Positions 1 through 4,867 of a DNA stretch of 5,705 nt are shown here, one piece after another (within the stretch, counting starts at the first letter, position 1; the number at the start of each line of letters is the position of its first letter). Both the position numbers and the translations under genes were made by a program. The notes under the pieces are model-generated. The model searched no databases. It was given only the letters and a program-made list of their open reading frames with translations, and was not told where the DNA came from. The stretch is taken from the NCBI GenBank assembly GCA_964512165.1, contig CAZEHQ010000266.1:1-5705 (forward strand), read 5' to 3'. The stretch is from UBA8231 sp964512165. Its GTDB lineage: Bacteria; Latescibacterota; UBA2968; UBA8231.

Positions 1-122
1 CGCAGCAGGGCCCCGTTCTTGAAGCCCTTCCAGCCGCGGTACTCCACCGTCTCCACCGTCGCTTCCGACTTGAAGTGCAGCCTGAGTCGGACAGGTACGT
101 CCTCATCAAGAAGCACTTGCAT
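1..122 (-). CDS. DUF5615 family PIN-like protein, probable toxin (partial, 3' end outside window)
   Basis: Forty codons of the N-terminus are visible; the rest lies beyond the left edge. The protein opens with MQVLLDEDVPVRL and continues with VETVEYRGWKGFKNGALL. This matches the start of the DUF5615 (PIN-like) family, where an N-terminal beta strand carries the acidic residues (here D6, E7, D8) and a conserved Y-x-G-W-x-G-x-x-N-G-x-L stretch follows. Family members are usually little over 100 residues, are predicted metal-dependent RNases, and are typically encoded just after a DUF433 gene, as here. The start is the ATG at 122. It lies inside the end of the upstream gene (17-base overlap), and GAGG at 130-133 is seven bases before it, which suggests translational coupling. 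A second ATG at 127-129 is in the DUF433 frame and is not this start. Toxicity is inferred from the family and context. The C-terminal active-site residues cannot be seen. Confidence 0.85.
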   Translation of the reverse strand, partial: MQVLLDEDVPVRLRLHFKSEATVETVEYRGWKGFKNGALL

Positions 123-363
123 CCTGCATCCTCAGGTGATCCAGGCCTAGATAGGAGAGCTCGATGTATGACTCCAGTTGCCAGCGCTCAACGGTGGGAT
201 AGTCCTGAAGAAATTCCTCGATGGAGTGCCCGCCCTTGAGATAGCCCAACAAGCAGTCTACCGGCACCCTCGTACCGGCAAAGACCAGATCGCCACTGTG
301 GATTTCCGGATCACGCTGGACAACCCTGTCCAATGCCATGTCGCCGTGTCGTGCATTGCCCAT
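106..363 (-). CDS. DUF433 family protein, probable antitoxin of a DUF433/DUF5615 toxin-antitoxin pair
   Basis: The product is 85 residues. Its core is classic DUF433: ALDRVVQRDPEIHSGDLVFA (residues 10-29), then GTRVPVDCLLGYLKGG and SIEEFLQDYPTVERWQLES. DUF433 proteins have a small winged-helix/HTH-like fold and commonly precede PIN-like DUF5615 genes, so this is the likely antitoxin and DNA-binding autoregulator (inference from family and context). I chose the ATG at 363 because GAGGAG lies about 8-10 bases upstream of it. The internal ATG at 339 would give 77 residues and starts nearer the conserved core, but no Shine-Dalgarno sequence precedes it. The last codons overlap the start of the toxin gene. 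A promoter sits at 415-443, so the pair need not depend on the ankyrin gene upstream. Base composition is clearly lower in GC than the adjacent genes, which fits arrival by horizontal transfer. Confidence 0.88.
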   Translation of the reverse strand: MGNARHGDMALDRVVQRDPEIHSGDLVFAGTRVPVDCLLGYLKGGHSIEEFLQDYPTVERWQLESYIELSYLGLDHLRMQDASAS

Positions 364-414
364 CTGGGGCTCTCCTCTCGTCGCCCTCTTGGGACCTTCG
401 CCACCCGTGAGAGT

Positions 415-443
415 GCTATAGAAGGTACGCTGCGAACCGTCAA
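415..443 (-). promoter_or_regulatory. sigma70-type promoter of the DUF433/DUF5615 operon
   Basis: On the minus strand, TTGACG (438-443) is followed after exactly 17 bases by TATAGC (415-420). These match the -35 and -10 consensus at 5 of 6 and 4 of 6 positions, with ideal spacing. Transcription would begin near 408, leaving a leader of about 45 bases before the ATG at 363. It lies in the 107-base gap between the ankyrin stop and the antitoxin start, and no other comparable pair was noticed in this GC-rich window. Function is inferred from the match and location. Confidence 0.65.
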
Positions 444-460
444 CTCGTTGTACTTCGTTG
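441..460. repeat. short direct and inverted repeats at the -35 box, possible autoregulatory operator
   Basis: On the plus strand CAACTCGTTG (441-450) is an inverted repeat, CAAC-TC-GTTG. The hexamer TCGTTG occurs twice (445-450 and 455-460), exactly 10 bp apart, so both copies face the same side of the helix. The block overlaps the end of the -35 box of the toxin-antitoxin promoter. Such placement would suit autorepression by the DUF433 product, but the elements are short and chance cannot be excluded. Confidence 0.3.
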
Positions 461-470
461 CGCGCGTCTG

Positions 471-2363
471 TCAGCCGCGCTTTCCCATGGCGGGTCCCCG
501 CCCTCTCCCCTTCAGATAGCGGCACCCCTTCGCCGCCACATCCAGCGGCGACTTGCCCTTGCGGTTGCGGATCGTGGTCCTCGCGCCGAGGAGGATCAGG
601 TATTCGGCGTTCAGGTCGTACCCACCCTGGCAGGCGAGGAACAGCGGCGTGCGGCCCTTGGCGTCCTGGGCGTCGACGTCGGCCCCCGCCTCGATGAGCA
701 GAGCCATGAGGTCCACGTTGGATGGCAGGGAGGCCATGTTCTGGTGGGCTACCGCGGCCTGGTGCAGGGGCGTCTTCAGCGAGTTCGAGTCGGCGTCGAC
801 TTCGGCGCCGGCGTCGAGGAGCATCCGCGCGCAGTCGAGGGCGCCCTGCTTCGCCGCCCAGTGGAGAGGCGTGAAGCCGCTGGCATCGCCGGCCCTCACC
901 ATCCCCGGATCGTCCCGGAGCAGCTGGCGCACCCGCCAGGCGTCGTCGAGCCCGCAGGCGGACCAGATGTCGTAGCGGGCCCCGTACTCCAGCAGCAGGG
1001 CCGCCACCTCGCGGCCGCTGCGGTGGTTCGACCGGCCGTTGGGGTCGCGCCGGGCCCAGGGGTCGGCGGTGGGCCAGTTGTTGGCCAGGACGGCCCGCTG
1101 CAGGGGCGTGGAGCCGTCCTCCCCCAACCGCGCCTCGATGGTGCGGGCGGCGCCGTGCTCCAGCAGGACCTCCGTCATCTCGGGCTGGGCCAGCCAGGCG
1201 GCCGTGTGCAGCGGCGTGCGGTGGGAGGCGAGGCCGCCGTGGGGCGGCTCCACCGCCGCCTCGGCCGGGTCCGGGGCGCCGCCGGCCTCCAGCAGCAGGC
1301 GCACGCTCTCCAGGCAGCCGGTCCAGACGGCTCCGTCCAGGGGGCCGAAGGCTCCGGGCTCGTGGTCGAGACGGGCCCCCTGCTCCAGGAGGAAACGCAC
1401 GATCGGCTCGCCGGCCTCCCAGGACAGGGCCATGGCCAGGGCCGCGGGACCGGCGCCGGCGATCAGGGAGGGATCCTCCGCGGCCAGGGCCCGCAGGCGC
1501 GGCAGCGAGGCCCGGTGCGGGCGGCGCCAGTCGCCCATGGCGGCCTCCACGAAGGCCCGCTCCTTCGAGGACATCCGGTCCCGCGTACGCCGCGAGGACG
1601 CCTGCCGGTCGTGGGACTCCCAGAGCCGCTCGCGCCAGGCCCGCACCTGGGCCGGGGTCTCCCGCTGCGCGGACGGATCGCCGCCGCCGTACTCCGCTTC
1701 GAGGACGTAGCGCGCCTGGCGCAGACCGACGGCCGCGGCCAGCTCGTCGTCGGGGGTCTCGGCGAAGGGCAGCAGGCTGTCGCGGAATCGCTGGAGGGCG
1801 GCGGGGCTGCCGTCGCGGGCGGCCTTCAGCAGGTCCCGCGCCTCCCGCTTGAGGTCCCACCCGGGGTCGGCGGGACAGGCGCGCACGGGCAGGGCCGCCT
1901 GCCGCGCGCGGTCGACGGCGGCCACCAGCCGCCACCAGGTGTGGAATCCGTGGCGGCGGGCGATGTCATGCTGCGCCTGGTCGAGACAGCCCTCCGGCCG
2001 GCGGGCGTGCAGTTCGGCGGCCTGGCCCTCGTAGGGGGCGAGACGGGTGCCGACCTCCGCCCGCGGGTTGCGGGAGTCGCCGCTTGCCAGCGCCGCGCAC
2101 CGCTCGAGGGCGGACCAGCCGCGGAACCCCAGCTCGCGGGCGATCACCTGCCGGGCGTCGCGCAGCGGCAGCGGCGCCGAGCGGATCTCGTGGTCCGAGG
2201 ATCCCCCGAACCGCCGCAGGTGTCGGCGCAGGCGCCCGGCCACAAAGGGGCTGCCGGAGCGGTGCGCCCTCTGCAGGCTCCGGGCCTGGTCCTCGAGACG
2301 GTCCAGGTCGGCGCCGGGTGGCAGCTGTCCGTTGACGGTCTTCCCCGTCCTGTCGCGGTTCAT
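471..2363 (-). CDS. large ankyrin-repeat protein with triplicated N-terminal helical module
   Basis: The product is 630 residues and most likely cytoplasmic, since no signal peptide or membrane segment is visible. The start is the ATG at 2363, preceded by AAGGAGG almost abutting it; the frame stays open to an ATG at 2483, but those codons look non-coding. The C-terminal half (about residues 305-617) is a run of roughly eight or nine ankyrin repeats. Clear examples are TPLHTAAWLAQPEMTEVLLE (about 383-402), GFTPLHWAAKQGALDCARML (496-515) and GRTPLFLACQGG (570-581), with linkers such as GADVDAQDAKG. Ankyrin stacks bind protein partners; no enzymatic domain is seen. The N-terminal third is built from a module known at the front of many bacterial ankyrin proteins: a helix like DLKREARDLLKAARDGSP (170-187), then an A-x-x-x-I-A-R-x-x-G-F-x-x-W helix. 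The second motif occurs at about 70-83 and 130-143, with a degenerate copy at 214-226. The partner and role are unknown. Confidence 0.9.
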   Translation of the reverse strand: MNRDRTGKTVNGQLPPGADLDRLEDQARSLQRAHRSGSPFVAGRLRRHLRRFGGSSDHEIRSAPLPLRDARQVIARELGFRGWSALERCAALASGDSRNPRAEVGTRLAPYEGQAAELHARRPEGCLDQAQHDIARRHGFHTWWRLVAAVDRARQAALPVRACPADPGWDLKREARDLLKAARDGSPAALQRFRDSLLPFAETPDDELAAAVGLRQARYVLEAEYGGGDPSAQRETPAQVRAWRERLWESHDRQASSRRTRDRMSSKERAFVEAAMGDWRRPHRASLPRLRALAAEDPSLIAGAGPAALAMALSWEAGEPIVRFLLEQGARLDHEPGAFGPLDGAVWTGCLESVRLLLEAGGAPDPAEAAVEPPHGGLASHRTPLHTAAWLAQPEMTEVLLEHGAARTIEARLGEDGSTPLQRAVLANNWPTADPWARRDPNGRSNHRSGREVAALLLEYGARYDIWSACGLDDAWRVRQLLRDDPGMVRAGDASGFTPLHWAAKQGALDCARMLLDAGAEVDADSNSLKTPLHQAAVAHQNMASLPSNVDLMALLIEAGADVDAQDAKGRTPLFLACQGGYDLNAEYLILLGARTTIRNRKGKSPLDVAAKGCRYLKGRGRGPAMGKRG

Positions 2364-2481
2364 GCCCCTCCTTGCATCCCGGCCGGGCGGCGCCCGAGGC
2401 GGCCGGCCCGCGTGGCGGGGCCCTCCGGGGTCGTCGTAGTTTGGGGCCCGACCTGCAAACCCAACCCGGAAAGGCCATCCC
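2364..2481. promoter_or_regulatory. divergent intergenic region between ankyrin and lactonase genes
   Basis: These 118 bases separate two divergent start codons, so promoters for both genes should lie here. No convincing -35/-10 pair stands out on either strand, and the stretch is extremely GC-rich. The recognisable elements are the ribosome-binding sites: AAGGAGG on the minus strand next to 2363, and GGAAAGG (2468-2474), seven bases before the ATG at 2482. A small CGGGC-GGC-GCCCG hairpin within the gap may be no more than a by-product of composition. Confidence 0.35.
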
Positions 2482-3504
2482 ATGGCGGACGCATCCCGTT
2501 ACTTCGTCTTCGTCGCCCTCACCGGCGACCGGCAGGTCCAGGCCTGGTCGATGGACCCGGCCACCGGCGCCCTGGAGCTGCGCTCCGTCAGCGACGCCCA
2601 CGGCCCCATCGGCTCCCTGCACCTGCACCGGCCCACGGGCATGGTCTACGGCGCCCACGTGCAGTCCACCGAGCTGTCGAGCTACCGCCTCGACACCGCC
2701 ACCGGCGCCCTGTCCCACGTCAACACCGTCGACACCGGCCTGGCGACGCCGGCCCTGGCGATCACCGACGGCGCCGGGCGCCACCTGATCGCCAGCTACT
2801 ACACCGGCGGCGGCGTCACCGTGCACCGCATCGCCGAAGACGGCTCCATCGGCGAGCAGGTGGAGTACGTCGACACGGGTCCGAAGGCCCACGCCGTGCT
2901 CATCGACAGGGACCGTTTCGTCTTCATCCCCCACGTCTGCCCCAACAACAAGACCTCCCAGTTCCGCTACGACGCCGCCACCGGCCGGCTGACCCCCAAC
3001 GACCCCTTCGAGGTCGTCCCCGCCGTGGAGCACACCGGCCCCCGGCACATGTGCTTCGCCCCCGTGGACGGGGTCGTCTACACCGTCAACGAGCAGGGCA
3101 ACACCGTCACCGTGCACCGCTACGACGGCGACGCCGGCACCCTCGAACCGGTGCAGGAGGTCTCCACCCTGCCCGAGGGCTACGACGAGGTGAGCCACAC
3201 GGCCCATGTGGAGGTCCATCCCAACGGCCGCTGGGCCTACGCCTCCAACCGCGGCCCCGGGGACAGCATCGCCGGCTTCGAGATCGCCGCCGACGGCGGC
3301 CTTTGCCCCTTCGGCCACTTCCCCGTGCCGTCGAGCCCGCGCTCCTTCAACATCGATCCCTCGGGGCGGTTCTGCTACTGCGCCGGCGAGACCGCCGGCC
3401 GCATGCGCTCCTTCCGCGTCGACCCGGATTCCGGCGCCCTGGAGCCGTTCGACGAGCGCGAGGTGGGCGACGCGCCCTTCTGGGTCATGGTCCTCGGGTT
3501 CTGA
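2482..3504 (+). CDS. lactonase family beta-propeller protein (6-phosphogluconolactonase / YbhE family)
   Basis: The product is 340 residues, the usual length for this family, without a signal peptide, so probably cytoplasmic. Seven copies of a strand-turn motif resembling W-x-x-D-x-x-T-G-x-L mark the seven propeller blades, near residues 19-32, 66-80, 112-124, 159-172, 209-223, 263-276 and 308-322. Typical family stretches are GPRHMCFAP (186-194), VYTVNEQGNTVTVHRYD (199-215), HPNGRWAYASNRGPGDSIAG (246-265) and PRSFNIDPSGRF (286-297). Characterised relatives (E. coli Pgl/YbhE) hydrolyse 6-phosphogluconolactone in the oxidative pentose phosphate pathway. Others in this fold act on different lactones or as muconate-cyclase-like enzymes, so the substrate here is not settled. 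The segment HVCPNNKTSQF (151-161) differs from the residues usual at that blade. The start is ATG 2482 with GGAAAGG seven bases upstream. No sugar-phosphate dehydrogenase gene is adjacent, so context does not confirm the pathway. Confidence 0.87.
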   Translation: MADASRYFVFVALTGDRQVQAWSMDPATGALELRSVSDAHGPIGSLHLHRPTGMVYGAHVQSTELSSYRLDTATGALSHVNTVDTGLATPALAITDGAGRHLIASYYTGGGVTVHRIAEDGSIGEQVEYVDTGPKAHAVLIDRDRFVFIPHVCPNNKTSQFRYDAATGRLTPNDPFEVVPAVEHTGPRHMCFAPVDGVVYTVNEQGNTVTVHRYDGDAGTLEPVQEVSTLPEGYDEVSHTAHVEVHPNGRWAYASNRGPGDSIAGFEIAADGGLCPFGHFPVPSSPRSFNIDPSGRFCYCAGETAGRMRSFRVDPDSGALEPFDEREVGDAPFWVMVLGF

Positions 3505-3507
3505 GGG

Positions 3508-3520
3508 AAGGGGACCCCTT
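3508..3520. repeat. short inverted repeat just after the lactonase stop
   Basis: AAGGGGACCCCTT is a perfect inverted repeat with a single central base, three bases past the TGA at 3502-3504. As RNA it could form a small hairpin using AAGG/CCTT around GGACC. No T-run follows. It may help end lactonase transcription, but the evidence is weak. Confidence 0.25.
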
Positions 3521-3539
3521 GAAGAGAGCTGCGGCGGAT

Positions 3540-3567
3540 GGCCGGTCGGCCCCCGGGGGCTGCGGCC
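3540..3567. terminator. GC-rich hairpin between convergent genes, possible bidirectional terminator
   Basis: A perfect 12-bp palindrome, GCCCCCGGGGGC (3549-3560), is flanked by the complementary arms GGCCG (3540-3544) and CGGCC (3563-3567). A strong stem could form on either strand. It lies in the 89-bp gap between the lactonase and the converging ATPase gene, where a shared terminator would be expected. There is no T-tract on either side, so it is not a standard intrinsic terminator. In DNA this rich in GC a chance palindrome is possible. Confidence 0.35.
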
Positions 3568-3593
3568 GTCAGGGGAAAGACCCGCGCTGGCGG

Positions 3594-4745
3594 CTAGTCC
3601 GGCCAGGGCGGGCGCCCCGGTCTCAGTTGCCGGAGGAACTCGTCCACGGGCAGGCACAGAACGCCGTCCACGTCGAGGCGGTCCGCCCCGCGGTACAGGT
3701 GAATGGGCCGGGCCTCGGGGTAGTCCTCGCAGAACGCGCGCAGGCCCCGCAGGTCCGAGCCTCGCACCGCCGCCGTGCTCTTGACCTTGAAGGCCCACAG
3801 CCCCTGCTCGCCGTAGATCACGAAGTCGACCTCGGTCCCGGAGGGGGTGCGCCAGAAGGAGAGGCTGTGCTCCGCCGGGGTCAGGTCGACCCAGGCCCGC
3901 AGGTGCTGGGCCACCAGCCCTTCGAGGGCGCCGCCCTCGATCTCCTCCGGACGGTCGAGGGGGCCCGTGGGCCGCAGCGATCGGAAGACGCCGGCGTCGA
4001 AGAGGTAGAGCTTCGGCCGCGACGTGACCCGGCGGCCGGCGCGGCGGCGGAAGACGGGCAGGCGGAAGGCGAGGAGCAGGTCCTCGAGGATCTCCACGTA
4101 GCCCTCGGCGCTCTTGCGCCCCACGGCGCAGTCGCGGGCCAGGTTGGTGATGTTCAGCAGACCGCCGTGGGCGAAGGAGATCGCTTCGAGAAAACGCGAG
4201 AACTGGCCGATGTTGCGCACCAGTCCCTCCGCCTGGACCTCTTCGCGCAGGTACAGGGAGGCATAGGCCCGCAGCGCGTCGGGGCCCTCGGGGGAGCCCC
4301 ATACGAGGGGCAGCAGGCCCTCGCGCAGGGCGCGCTGGAGGTCGAAACGATCGCCCAGCTCGGCCGCCATGAAGGGAGGCATGATGCGCCGCACCGCCCG
4401 GCCGCCGAGCAGGTCGACGCCGGCCCGGCGGATCTTGCGGGCGCTGGAGCCGGTGAGAGCGAAGACGGTGCCCCTGGAGTCGATGAGGGCGTGGACGACG
4501 TCGAGCAGCTCCGGCGCTTTCTGGACCTCGTCGATGACGACGGGCCTTCCCTCGGCGGCCAGGACGAGGTCGCGCAGGCGCTCGGGGCGGGCCAGGAGGT
4601 CTCGATGGACATCGGGCTGGAGCAGGTCCACCCAGAGAGCTTCCGGGAACCGCTGGCGGAGCCAGGTCGACTTGCCGGTGCCTCGGGGGCCGAAAAGGAA
4701 GAAGCTGCCCTCCGGCGGACGGAAGAATCGCCCTATGATCTCCAT
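3594..4745 (-). CDS. AAA ATPase with C-terminal DUF4143 domain (AAA_14/DUF4143 family)
   Basis: The product is 383 residues, the normal length for this abundant but poorly understood family. The N-terminal P-loop ATPase domain shows Walker A GPRGTGKST (19-27), Walker B VVIDEVQKAPELL (69-81) and a sensor-like ALTGSSARKI (96-105). The DUF4143 region follows, with the characteristic YLREEVQAEGLVRNIGQFSR (165-184), LYLFDAGVFRSL (247-258) and a restriction-endonuclease-like end: E275, GTEVDFVIYG (303-312) and WAFKVKST (317-324). Relatives usually have E-V-K in that last motif; here it is K320-V-K322, so the acidic residue of the D-ExK site is missing. The ATP-binding residues look intact. Family members are often multicopy and horizontally mobile, and no firm function is known. 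The start is the ATG at 4743-4745, giving MEIIGRFFRPPEGSFFLFGP, a normal family N-terminus. No strong Shine-Dalgarno sequence precedes it; the leader holds a large palindrome. Composition resembles the neighbours, arguing against very recent arrival. Confidence 0.9.
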   Translation of the reverse strand: MEIIGRFFRPPEGSFFLFGPRGTGKSTWLRQRFPEALWVDLLQPDVHRDLLARPERLRDLVLAAEGRPVVIDEVQKAPELLDVVHALIDSRGTVFALTGSSARKIRRAGVDLLGGRAVRRIMPPFMAAELGDRFDLQRALREGLLPLVWGSPEGPDALRAYASLYLREEVQAEGLVRNIGQFSRFLEAISFAHGGLLNITNLARDCAVGRKSAEGYVEILEDLLLAFRLPVFRRRAGRRVTSRPKLYLFDAGVFRSLRPTGPLDRPEEIEGGALEGLVAQHLRAWVDLTPAEHSLSFWRTPSGTEVDFVIYGEQGLWAFKVKSTAAVRGSDLRGLRAFCEDYPEARPIHLYRGADRLDVDGVLCLPVDEFLRQLRPGRPPWPD

Positions 4746-4755
4746 TTCTGGTCCA

Positions 4756-4780
4756 AATTTGGAGGTTGCACCTCCAAATT
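4756..4780. promoter_or_regulatory. perfect 25-bp inverted repeat upstream of the ATPase gene, probable operator
   Basis: AATTTGGAGGT and ACCTCCAAATT form a perfect 11-bp inverted repeat around a 3-base centre (TGC). It starts 11 bases upstream of the ATPase ATG and is AT-rich in otherwise GC-rich DNA. A second perfect palindrome, TCCAAATTTGGA (4752-4763), overlaps its left arm. A weak promoter may run across it on the minus strand: TTTCCA (4799-4804), 17 bases, TAATTT (4776-4781). If so, transcription would start near the centre of the repeat, which favours a DNA operator over an RNA hairpin. The binding protein is unknown. Confidence 0.6.
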
Positions 4781-4867
4781 ACGGCCTGGAGGCTTCCCTG
4801 GAAAGCCATCCGGCCGACCTGACGGACCCGGGCAGCGGCTGCCGGCCCCCCTCTCGCAGGAGCGCCC

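Noticed and set aside
337..339. Alternative start of the DUF433 gene at the ATG at 339
   Set aside because: It fits the family's N-terminus but has no ribosome-binding site, whereas the ATG at 363 has GAGGAG at proper spacing. It stays a possible second start.
444..460. The CGTTG repeats as a remnant of an integron attC site
   Set aside because: The flanking bases do not fit the RYYYAAC/GTTRRRY core pair and there is no second core at a suitable distance.
1..2363. Ankyrin gene plus DUF433/DUF5615 pair as one three-gene defence operon
   Set aside because: A 107-base gap with an independent promoter and a sharp change in base composition separate them. Same orientation alone is not sufficient.
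2364..2483. A 40-residue N-terminal extension of the ankyrin protein starting at the ATG at 2483
   Set aside because: The added residues look like translated GC-rich spacer, while the ATG at 2363 has an AAGGAGG immediately before it.
4756..4780. The 25-bp palindrome as an intrinsic terminator or insertion-sequence end
   Set aside because: It stands directly before a start codon rather than after a gene, has no T-tract, and no transposase or matching second copy exists in the window.
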